A DNA stretch of 64,000 bases from Rhipicephalus microplus. Taxonomy: Eukaryota > Arthropoda > Arachnida > Ixodida > Ixodidae. The notes below the pieces were generated by a model, which saw only the letters and a program-made list of their open reading frames with translations, did no database searches and had not been told where the DNA came from. Shown here piece after piece: positions 54,982 through 64,000 of the stretch; position 1 is the first letter of the stretch, and every line of letters starts with the position of its first letter. Where the stretch lies: the NCBI RefSeq assembly GCF_043290135.1, contig NC_134707.1, positions 79,006,987-79,070,986 on the forward strand, in the 5' to 3' direction. Both the position numbers and the translations under genes were made by a program.

Positions 54982-56233
54982 CTACGGGCTGCATAGCCGG
55001 CACACAAGGAACAGGCGTGGCCGCAGGCTGCTTGTGGAGAGCGACGAGAACAGCCTGAGTGGACAGCGGCTGCTGCGTTTGACGAGAAGACGGCGGCTGC
55101 TGCGGGAAAGGAATGAAGGACAGTTGCCGAGCAACTTTTTAGTATACAAAGTCTTTAGCAGGGACGGTAAGTGGTCGGAAAAAACAGTACGGCTAGAGAG
55201 AGAGTCGGCATGTAAGGAAAAAGGTCGAGTCAGGGCGCGCTGCTTCAACTCGTCAAAACTTTGACACAAGGTGGTGAGTTCCGCAACGATGTCAGGATTA
55301 CGGGCCAGGAGCATCTGAAATGTGCCATCATTGACCCCTTGAAGATGTGCTGAATCCTGTCAGACTCGGGCATGTCGAAGTTGACATGGTTACAAAGACA
55401 ATCTCTTCAATATAACTTGCGAATGACTCGTATGGCTTCTGTGCACGAGTATGCAAGCGTTGTTCAGTGTAGGACACACAGACAGCAGGTCAACCGAAAA
55501 CGTCTGCAAACGACGTCTTGAAGAAGTACCTTGTCTGAATGTAATTTTTGTCGTTGTAGTACCGCATTTTTTTAGAAAAGTAGGAATGAAACTGTTCAGT
55601 AGTTCACTTCTGAGGAAGCATAGGCCTCCTAATGGGCTCTCCTGGAAGCTTCCTCCCCAACTTCCTCAGACGCGTGAGCCCCGGAGGACACAGTGGCATC
55701 GCGGCTGCAACCACCGAGAATGGACGAGGGGTCGTCGACCCAAATCTCTTCTGAAGAGCTGGACAAAGAGTCTTGCCAAGAGCTTCCTGGGGGTATCAAC
55801 CGTACGCGTAACCCGATGTCGGCGAGTTCCTTGTAGTCCTTATCCCGCAATCCGGAAGGGCCGCTCGTAGTACCAGCGGACCGCGAGGAAACTGACTTAA
55901 GTGGGTCAATCATCTCCGCGTCTGTTGCCACACGGGGTCAATATCTTCTTGGCCTGTCGATGCCAAGTGCGCGTCGCCGTGCTTCTCTTACGGGGCACTG
56001 ACCACTGAACTTCCGAATGTCCGAACTTCGGGTTCGGCAACATCAGTGATGTAAAAGATGACGCGAGTCAACTTGTCAGCGTCATCCCATTTGTTCTTAG
56101 CGCTCATCAGTTCGTATTGAGTGAACCAGTTTTCAACGTCAGTCTCTTCAGTACCGGAAAAGGCCATACTTTCGAGAGTAAACGGACAAGGGTCTCCACT
56201 CGGAGTTAATGCACTGTTGCAAAACAGCTGCAA
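54982..56233 (-). pseudogene. Gypsy gag debris
   Basis: The minus strand has a capsid-like piece at 56,233-55,988 (MAFSGTEETDVENWF, NKWDDADKLTRVIFYITDVA). Another piece follows at 55,450-55,200 (LLARNPDIVAELTTLCQSFD). Both resemble tick gypsy gag. A serine-rich frame at 55,931-55,629 lies between them and is not recognised, so rearrangement or insertion is likely. No pol is attached. Confidence 0.5.
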
Positions 56234-56576
56234 CGGCCACGCTGGAAGCGGATAATTTATTTTTTTTCTTTACTCTGTAGATGGCTCAGCTTCATAGTCT
56301 TTTTCTCTTCTTTCCCTAGGTCACCAGCTCGTCCCTGCACTCTCTCGAGTGCTCGTTTCAAGGAGTAACCCGCTCTCACCTGTGTTGTGCGATATCGAAC
56401 CAGCTCAAGGAGCACTCCAGTTACTCTCACAGTCATACTACTGAAGATGGGCTTGCGCTTCAGCTCCTCCTGTGCCTTACCCAAAGCACACTCAGTGGTC
56501 CTTTTCTTGGGGTTGTTGAACGTGTAGCCCTCAAGAGATCCAAGAACTAAGGTGGCAGGCAAAAACCAGTTTCTGG
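56234..56576. other. No gene seen
   Basis: A 115-codon minus-strand frame (56,257-56,604) has no recognisable motif. This spacer separates gag debris from the LINE. Confidence 0.35.
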
Positions 56577-57000
56577 TTGTCAGGCGCACTGAAGATGTGG
56601 TCAAAAAGCAGCCATCGCCCTCCTTCGTTCACCTGCCGGCCTGTCCTCTGGAAAGTCATCACTAATCCCTACGGAAGTGACCATTTTCCCGTAGTTTTGA
56701 GCACACCTACATCAACTGAATGCCCGCCCCAGGTTCCAAAATGGCTATTAAGCAAAGCCAACTGGGAACAGTTTTATACCATCACACATATAAATTGGCG
56801 CCACATATGCACTTTAGACATTGAAGCTGCTGTCGACTACTTCACAGCATCTTTGATCGATGCAGCAACAAAAAGCATACCACAAACAAATGGACATCAT
56901 CGAAAACGACGTGTGCCATGGTGGAACTCAGAGTGCCAAAATGCATGCAGGCAGCAAAACAAAGCATGGCCATTGTTATCCCTATTTTGAAACAGGGCAA
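56577..57000 (+). pseudogene. LINE endonuclease C-terminal fragment
   Basis: The frame carries the catalytic YGSDHFPVVL box and ends VPWWNSECQNACRQQNKAW, the usual boundary of the APE-type endonuclease in I-type LINEs. It then runs directly into RT sequence in another frame, so the expected linker of roughly 150 residues has been deleted. Confidence 0.75.
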
Positions 57001-59230
57001 GGACCCTTCCTCTGTTTCAAGTTATAGGCCAAATGCACTAACCAGCTGCATTTGTAAACTTTTTGAAAAAATTATAAACCGCCGACTTTTATATTTCCTT
57101 GAAACACACAATCTGCTTTACCAATACCAATGTGGGTTTCGAGAGGGTAGATCTACCACCGACCATCTGGTGCGTATCGAGGCACAGATCCGAGACGCTT
57201 TCGTCCACAAACAATACTTTCTTTCTGTGTTTCTCGATATCGAAAAGGCTTACGACACAACATGGCGTTTTGGCATATTAAGAGACTTGTCTCACCTGGG
57301 TGTGCGCAATAGAATGCTTTCCATAATTGAGAGTTACTTGTCCATTCGGACATTCCGTGTCCATCTGGGCAGTGTGCTCTCCCAAACATTTGTCCAGGAA
57401 ACAGGCGTGCCACAAGGTGGCGTGCATAGTTGCACACTTTTTATTATTAAAATGAATTCTTTGCACTTGTCTATTCCCCGCATTATGTTCTATTGTACAT
57501 ATGTCGACGACGTTCAGCTTGGCTTCAAGTCATGCAACTTGGCCATGTGTGAGCGGCAGGTACAGCTGGGTTTAAATAAGGCCTCCAAATGGGCAGATGA
57601 AAACGGATTTCGACTTAACCCATAAAAAAGCACGTGTGTCTTGTTCTCTCGAAATAGAGGCATGCACTCGGAACCTGACATTCGACTGAACGGGCAACGT
57701 CTGTCCGTCAAAGCCGAGCATAAATTCTTAGGCTTAATCTTTGATAACAAGTTGACCTTCGTACCCCACATAAAGTATTTAAAAACAAAATGTTTAAAAG
57801 CCTTGAATGTTATGAAAGTGTTGTCACGTACTACGTGGGGTAGTGATAGGCAATGCCTCATGAACTTCTATAGAAGCCTCATTCGCACCCGCTTAGACTA
57901 TGGGGCCGTTGTCTATCAGTCTGCTACTCAAAGTGCCTTGAAGATGCTGGACCCCGTGCACCATTTGGGCATCCGCCTTTCTACGGGTGCTTTTCGCACC
58001 AGCCCCGTAGAAAGCCTTTACGTTGTGTCAAATGAGTGGTCACTTCATCTGCAAAGAACTTACATGTCCTTTGTTTATTTCCTTAAGGTGAAAGCAGACA
58101 AGGAGCACCCCTCATACTCTACAATTAATGATATGTCGAGCTCAGCTCTGTTTCAAAACAGGCCTTCGATGAGGCAGCCCTTCTCGGTTCGCCTGAAGTG
58201 TCTAGCTGAAGAAACTGCAGTGTCACTTGACCACAGTTTAATGGCTCCTGTAGCATACCCGCCACCGTGGCAGGGGCAGACTATAGACTGCGATGTGTCT
58301 TTCCTAGAAGTTACAAAACATGCACCTATTGCCCATATCCGAACATACTTTTTGGAACTTCAAAACAAATACACACGTCCTGAGTTCTTCACAGATGCCT
58401 CCAAGACTAACTCCTCTGTGTCCTACGCTGCTGTCGGCCTATCTTTTTCGGATGTTGGCCCTCTACATCCACGCACAAGTATCTTCACAGCGGAAGCTTA
58501 CGCGATACTTGTGGCAGCTAAACACATCAAACAATTACAAATACAAAAAGCAGTAATTTATACAGACTCCCTCAGTGTGGTAACGGCTCTGCACAGTCTT
58601 AAAAAACAAAAAAACCCGGTCCTTGTCTCACTTTACTCCATTTTGTGCATACTCTACACACTCAAACACCATGTTGTAGTGTGCTGGGTGCCAGGGCACC
58701 GTGAGATCCAAGGCAACGTGAGGGCGGATCAGCTCGCTGCATCCGTCCATGAGAGCACCGCCATTACATCCATATCAATCCCGGTCCTTGATCTTAAGCC
58801 GTCTCTTAAACAAAACCTCAGGGACTACTGGCAGAGCAAGTGGGATACACACACACAAAACAAACTACACATTGTTAAGCAACACCTTGGTTATTGGCTG
58901 CCTGTATCGAAATCGGGTCACACAGAGGTAATACTAACGAGACTCAGGATAGGACACACATACAGTACACACACACACCTTTTGTCCGGTGGCGATCCAC
59001 CATTGTGTGACAGATGTGGTGAACCATTAACCGTCCTTCACATGTTAATCCAGTGTAAACACTTAGAAACTATAAGAAAACAACATTTTACATTACCCTA
59101 CCGACAACATATACCTTTACACCCTGCAATGTTCGTTGGTAGGGAACCGCTTTTTAGTCATAAATCATTGTTAGTGTTTTTAAAAGAAATTAATAATTTT
59201 CATATCATACACCCGGGCATTCCGTAGCAC
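56970..59230 (+). pseudogene. LINE reverse transcriptase and RNase H, one nonsense codon
   Basis: The RT begins PILKQGKDPSSVSSYRPN, continues with FREGRSTTDHL, FLDIEKAYD and GVPQGGV, and has the active site YVDD (about 57,500). An in-frame TAA at about 57,623-57,625 interrupts it. The same frame then runs 528 residues through the RT thumb and RNase H: D in EFFTDASKT, E in AEAYAILVA, D in IYTDSLSVV and WVPGHREIQGN. It ends with a CDRCGEPLTVLHMLIQC zinc motif and stops at 59,228. Confidence 0.88.
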
Positions 59231-59548
59231 GACCTCTCTAGAGAGGTTTTTGCTGCGGCCCTTGGACGCAAGGGTATGAACGAGTGAGGCACTTGTGCTA
59301 ATGCCATTCATATCCACTATCGTTTTTATAATCACCAACTCTTTTCATCTATCCTCACCACACACACCTTCCACGGCATGGTCATGATTTTATTACTTGT
59401 ATGTTTTTACCCGCCTTACCGCGAGGAATTTTATGGCCCTTATACAGCCGCTAATCACAATCATCGTCCACATTCCATGTCCCATGAACTGGCGCTCTTT
59501 GGCCATCAAATGGCCCTTGCGCCAAAAACACCATATATCATCATCGTC

Positions 59549-59774
59549 AACCAATCAATAGATTAATTTTATTGTAATTAGTACGAAGGTTACATAGTGA
59601 TAATATAGAGAATGATGTCCCGCAGTCAAAGATTGCAATGAGACTTCCTTTTGATTTGATTCATTATTTCAAAGAAATGCTCCATAAACTGCAAAGAACG
59701 TCATGATAAAAGTGACAAATGCACTAGCAGGAAAGAACAACTTGAAAAAAAGCAGAGGGGATAGTGCCACAGGT
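59549..59774. other. No gene seen
   Basis: AT-rich spacer after the LINE 3' end. Confidence 0.35.
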
Positions 59775-60945
59775 ACAGTCGAACCTCGATATATCGAACG
59801 GCGCGGCAATCGCAAAATAGTTCGATATATCCAGAATTCGATATAAAAAGATCACGAAAAAAATGTGTCAACAGTTTGCTGAAAACAACCAACGAACCGT
59901 TCAAGCGTGGTGCAGTAAATACTCACTTAAGGATTCAAACATAGTATTTATTGTGTTGCTTTAAAATATTGAAAAGGGTAGCCTGCTTTTTGTTGGCCAT
60001 GGCGTGTTTGACTGCGTCCTCAATATAGTCGAGGCGATCCATAAGTGATATGCCGGTGCCTTCAATCGCGCCGCAGTGGCGGCGCACAAGGGCCGAGGCA
60101 GCTACGACATCAGCTGATGCCGGGAGCAGGGCACCATCAGCGCTTGCGGGATCCACTTCAGCAGAGTCTTCATTTGGCTGCTCAGCAGTAGCTTCGGCGA
60201 CAATCTCCACATCCGTGAGCTCCGCCGTTCGGAGTTAAGCCTGTCGCGCACCACAGCGTGCGACAGGCCTAACTCCGAACGAACGAACACTGCGAGCACA
60301 ACGACCGATGCCTGCCGATGCTACGGGGAAGGAGCTTGCAACAAGTGCGCAGTATGCCGTTGACACCATAGAGACTGCAACGACTGCAAGCTGCAAGGCT
60401 GCGGCGCGAGTCCGGGTGTATAGCGCACACATGGCGGGCCCATGCCGGCTCGCCTGACTGCTTTTTCTTTCCGGGCGGCAGCGCGGGCCGCGTCCGACAC
60501 ACTCGTCTGCGTCCTTTCCCTCCTATTCTTTCCTCCTCAATCTTTACCTCCCACTCCCCCTTTCCCCGCGCGAAGCCGTGTCGGTACCTTCGTATTGAAA
60601 GACGATAACAGCTCCACGCTTTTCTCTTCTGTTTCCGCATTTAAGAACCTCTACCGCAAGGCTGCGGCGCACGTACGTTGCTACGTTAAAGTGGCGCTCT
60701 GGGCGCCATCGATGTGTGCAGCATTCGTAAACGCCCGCCGCTCTACCGCTACTTTCGAGAGTTGCGGGAAAGCTTGCCGCCTGTCAATGGAGCGCGGGCG
60801 GTTTGGGGTGGCTGAACTTGATATATCCATTATATGTCAAACTTTGTTCGAAATAAAAAATCAATAATGCATGCGATTTTCCGCGTGATATAGGAACCGT
60901 TCGTTATAGGCAATAATTCGATGTATCCGTGTTCGATATATATTT
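59775..60945 (-). mobile_element. Tigger element remnant, cut on the right by a hAT end
   Basis: TA followed by cagtcgaacctcgatatatc opens the element at about 59,777. Near 60,900-60,945 inverted motifs (cgatgtatccgtgttcgatatat) approach the opposite terminus but stop short of the expected end. A minus-strand frame (60,210-59,935) holds a transposase C-terminus: an acidic, alanine-rich stretch ending in FNILKQHNKYYV. The catalytic core is absent. Confidence 0.6.
60228..60284. repeat. Imperfect inverted repeat, about 25-bp arms
   Basis: gttcggagttaagcctgtcg on the left mirrors cgacaggcctaactccgaac on the right with a short spacer and a few mismatches. It lies inside the Tigger remnant. Confidence 0.8.
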
Positions 60946-61534
60946 AGGGTTGTTTGTTTTCGGGTTTTATATTTTTTCAAATTCGGGGGGGTAAAAATTG
61001 GGCGATATTTTTCAAACTGATTTTCGGGGAAAAATCGTTTTTTTTGCAAAACCATTCCTTACTTCGGGTTTGTTCGGGTTAAATATACGGTTGTACTTAT
61101 CAGAACTTACACTGAGCTTATCAAAACGTATCACGGCTTTTTAAGTATAACATGTTAAATTTGGTGTTTCAAGCTGGTAATTGGGACAGACACCAGAGTA
61201 TTATAGCAAATACAGTATACTACCCGAAATTTCGTGTTTGTTTGAAAATGAATCAGTGGTGTTTGAAAATGAATGAATCAGTAAACATTGACTCTTAGAA
61301 ATTATACATTTTATTCTCGAAAATCTGGTCATCCATTTTTTACACGTCCTTGTTGACATACATTATCATCTGCATGCGCAACATGTCAGCCTCCATTCGA
61401 GATCTGTCCGTTCGTTGAACATATCTCAGCTGGGAGAAAGTTCTCTCCACATCACAGCTACCATTAGCTAGGCACAACAATGTCAGTGCAGCTTTTGCAT
61501 GCCTTGGGTAGCGAGAAGTAGAGTCATGCCAATA
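60946..61534 (-). pseudogene. hAT transposase C-terminus and 3' end
   Basis: The minus-strand frame ending at 61,340 reads YPRHAKAALTLLCLANGSCD followed by a VERTFSQLRYVQR stretch. This is the hAT dimerisation domain, well conserved over about 60 residues. The low-coordinate flank (60,946-61,339) is non-coding and starts tagggttgtttg, plausible as the element's terminal region. The frame is cut at about 61,534 by a Tigger terminus, so the rest of the transposase is missing. Confidence 0.7.
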
Positions 61535-63296
61535 CACTAATCCCTCGTTAACTCGAAGCCATCAAATCCGGGGAAAATTTCGAGATAGGCGGTATTTCGA
61601 GTTAAGCAAAACGCCGAAAATGTTCGCCCAGGTCACTGTAAAAGAAAAGCCATTGCTGCTAGGAAAAGCTCCACTGCACAAAACAGCTACCGTAGTAAAG
61701 GTACAAGAATTCGGAGGGGAAAAAAATTTATTACCGAGGACCAAAAAATTGCGTGATGCTCGCCTGTTTCGCTTTAGCGTTCGGTCCGAGAAAGGCGTTC
61801 TCCAGTTGCTCAACACATCGCATGAGCCGTTGGTCGCCACCCCTGCATTCGACCTTGTTGCGGAGCAAGCACAGCATGTTACGTGTTTCTGTCGTCGTAG
61901 GCACTTCTCGAGGCTCTTCCTCATCTGCATGGTCATCTGCGTCGTTCACGGCCATCTCAACGATATCGGCGTCCGACAGTATTCCAGTAACGGGGACGTC
62001 GGCCTCGTAGAGTGCATACTCCTCAAAGGCGATCTCGCCGTCTTCAGTATCGCTCACGCAGCCAGTTGCCTTGCGCACTTCATTGCACAGCTCATCACAG
62101 CCGCTGAATTCTGCGCCAATGTCTTCTTCGATCGATTCCGGAGCGCGAGAAAAACCTGCATGTGCGAAGCAGTTAGCAATCGCCAGCGGGCGTAGTTGGT
62201 GCCAGGCTTCGGCCATTAGATTGACTGCACCCAGCAGATCGATTTTATACTTTTTCCCATTGTCGCATGACAGCAGAATTCGGTGCAGCAGGCTTTTCCT
62301 ATAATACTTGCGGGCCATCTCAATGACTCCCTGATCCATTGGCTGGAGAACGGACGTCATGTTCGCCGGCAGGAACTCCAGCGTAACAGCCGCCAAGTTG
62401 TCGATTTTTCCGTGGCCGGGGCAGTTATCCACAACAAACAACACTTTCCGACCGTCCTTTGCCATCTTCTGATCAAGCGCACGGACATGCTCTTCGAAAA
62501 GCGCCGCCGTCATCCAGGCTGTTTTATTTGCGCGGTAGGTCACATCCCTCGGGAGCCGAGCATTTCGGAAACACCTGGGATTCAGCGACTTGGCAATGAT
62601 GAGGAGGGGCAGCTTTTCATCGCCGGTAGCGTTGGCACCAAAAAGAATTGTTATCCTGTCTTTTCGTTGCTTAGCGCCTGAGCACGCTTCGCCTTTTGGT
62701 GTGTATGTGCGGTTAGGCAGCATCTTGTAAAAGAGAGCGGCTTCGTCTAGGTTAAAGATGTCCTTGTCCGCGTACTCCTTTTGCAGCTCGGCTAGGCGTA
62801 GCTTGCGCCATGCGTCTGCAGCCTGTTCGTCAACAATCCTGCTTTCGCCGTGGATAGGCTTCGATGACACGTTATTTCGCGTCTTAAACCGCTCGAACCA
62901 GCCATTGCTGCAACTGAAATCCGCGTGACCCATCTGCAGTGCCAAAGCGTCTGCTTTCTCCATCATCATTTGGGTTGTCACGGGAAGATTGGCTGCTCGA
63001 ACGTTTTGGAGCCACAACAGAAGTGCTGCTTCGACGTCCGAGAATTTGGACGCTCGAATGCGCTTCCGCTTGAGAAGCTTTGCTCAAAGCCTTCCAAAAC
63101 CTTTTGTTTGTTCTTAAGCACTGTCGAGAGGGTTGACAAAGGGATGCCGAATTCTTTGGCGATGCACGACTTGTTTCCACTTGCTTTTTCCACTTCCTTG
63201 ATTAGCGCGACTTTTCTCTCCAACGTCAGAGATTTGCACTGCTTTGGGCAGGACATCTTGGTTGATACGGAAGCGTCCCTTGCACCGACCACTCAC
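61533..63296 (-). mobile_element. Tigger element, left end present
   Basis: TA followed by cactaatccctcgttaactc marks the left terminus at 61,535. Related cgagttaagc motifs follow. The minus strand encodes a long transposase. No matching right terminus was found up to the window end. Confidence 0.7.
61731..63292 (-). pseudogene. Tigger transposase, one frameshift
   Basis: An N-terminal frame (from about 63,256: MSCPKQCKSLTLERKVALI) carries a CENP-B HTH (GNKSCIAKEFGIPLSTLSTV). A frameshift near 63,080 moves into a 428-residue frame (63,017-61,731). That frame has the HTH-CENPB rest and an intact DDE core: D in FNLDEAALFY, D in LFVVDNCPGHG and D in LQPMDQGVIE. The acidic C-terminus ends KQASITQFFG. 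Apart from the frameshift the protein looks complete. Confidence 0.88.
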
Positions 63297-63599
63297 TACT
63301 CAGCAAAACTGAGCTCAAGAAGCGTCGTGCACAGATCGCGAGGAAAACAAAGAATACCAGCTCGCACATGCAAGGGCTAGGTTGCGTACTGACGGGCGCA
63401 TGCTGCACACGCCGCCCACCGCGCATAAGTCGCGCGCAGGTGCGCACACGTGATCACTCCCACAGTTGCCTGGCAAGGCTGATAGGAAACGGCTGCGTCC
63501 GCGGGAATTTTAAATTCGCTCTTCACGACTGCGTTCGGCACGTATAGTAAGAGCTAAGCGTTCGCATGGAGCCCTCGTTTCCTGTTGGGAGTAGACTGC
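63297..63599. other. No gene seen
   Basis: GC-rich spacer after the Tigger gene; no recognisable right terminus of that element. Confidence 0.35.
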
Positions 63600-64000
63600 C
63601 TTCTGCCCTCCCTGTCAAGATTTCTCCCGCAGGGGCGCCTGCGCAAGTAGGCGTTTGGTGTGTAGCGACACCACGGACTTGAGCTAACGGGGGAGTTTCT
63701 ACTCCCCCCCGCAGGGGCGCCTGCGCAAGTAGGCGTTTGGTGTGTAGCGACACCACGGACCGGAGCTCACGGGAGAGTTTGACTCCCTCTCACGCCTAGC
63801 CGTGCGTGGCTTTGCCGTGTCCGGGGAAAAGGGAATCCTGGGGGTTGAGCTGACGCTGGGTGATTGGATCTTTAAGGCCCCCCGGCAAAGGCAACACACC
63901 CCTTTGGTTCGGCTTCACGTAGACGGCACCCTTGGACTGACCCACCCAGGGGAAATCGGCAGTCGCCTTTTCCTATCTCTCTCTGCCTACATCTTCGTCT
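63600..64000 (+). repeat. 82-bp tandem repeat, probable LINE 5' untranslated region
   Basis: A unit containing gcaggggcgcctgcgcaagt and gtgtagcgacaccacggac occurs at 63,629 and 63,711, 82 bp apart, with few differences. The following sequence (ggggaaatcggcagtcgcct; ctacatcttcgtct) matches my recollection of the 5' region of tick I-type LINEs, in which repeated promoter units precede the first gene. The element would continue beyond the window. Confidence 0.5.

Larger units (their letters stand above)
56577..59548 (+). mobile_element. I-type LINE, 5'-truncated, with RNase H
   Basis: Plus-strand remnants run through endonuclease end, reverse transcriptase, RNase H and a terminal CCHC, followed by a 3' region ending in catca-type repeats near 59,540. 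An RNase H after RT places it with the I group of non-LTR retrotransposons. The 5' half of the endonuclease and the linker between endonuclease and RT are missing. Confidence 0.8.

Overview
This window looks like nuclear DNA of an ixodid (hard) tick. It is built almost entirely of transposable elements, element debris and one satellite array. The tick call rests on two short interspersed elements resembling the tRNA-derived Ruka SINE of ticks, both with exact target-site duplications, plus recognisable tick-style Helitron, gypsy and I-type LINE remnants. Intron-containing transposase genes and TA, 8-bp and 4-bp target duplications confirm a eukaryotic genome. I saw no convincing single-copy host gene. 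The only candidate is an intronless zinc-finger reading frame near 45 kb.

Layout. (1) 1-13,595: one Ty3/gypsy-class retrotransposon on the minus strand. Its order is LTR, gag (SCAN-like capsid plus zinc knuckle), protease, integrase, reverse transcriptase, RNase H. Integrase lies upstream of reverse transcriptase, the unusual Gmr1-like arrangement. It has been split by a P-type (THAP9-like) element at 3.65-7.24 kb and by a pogo/Tigger element at 8.64-12.83 kb, which itself carries a second Tigger at 10.65-12.75 kb. (2) 13.6-22.4 kb: debris. It holds Helitron pieces, a Mutator-like fragment, gypsy integrase and gag remnants, a SINE, a 303-bp LTR-like direct repeat pair, and four recent-looking short tandem duplications. 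(3) 22.5-35.8 kb: a satellite of roughly 119/120-bp monomers in 239-bp dimers, with higher-order periods of about 1,912 bp upstream and 478 bp downstream. It is interrupted exactly once by a 6.06-kb gypsy element with canonical domain order and a 4-bp target duplication.

(4) 35.8-47.2 kb: a TIR element of unknown superfamily, a Tigger tail, two copies of an R2-like LINE 3' end, a Mutator-like transposase tail, a BEL/Pao 3' end, a GC-rich LTR-like block and the zinc-finger reading frame. (5) 47,254-51,915: a structurally complete PIF/Harbinger element with its two usual convergent genes, a Myb/SANT-like protein (three exons) and a DDE transposase (two exons), bounded by long terminal inverted repeats. 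Next to it, 51,977-54,388, is a full-length but frame-broken Tigger. (6) 54.4-64 kb: gypsy gag debris, an I-type LINE with RNase H, a Tigger cut by a hAT end which appears to be cut by another Tigger, and the start of a repeat-bearing LINE-like 5' region.

How the parts relate. Only the Harbinger element looks potentially autonomous. The P element has a near-intact catalytic protein but a shortened THAP domain. The inner Tigger is one nonsense codon from an open frame. Everything else is frame-broken or truncated. The nesting gives a relative chronology: the Gmr1-like element is older than the P and outer Tigger insertions, the outer Tigger is older than the inner one, and the satellite is older than the gypsy element inside it. 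All family names come from recognising motifs by eye. No database search was run.
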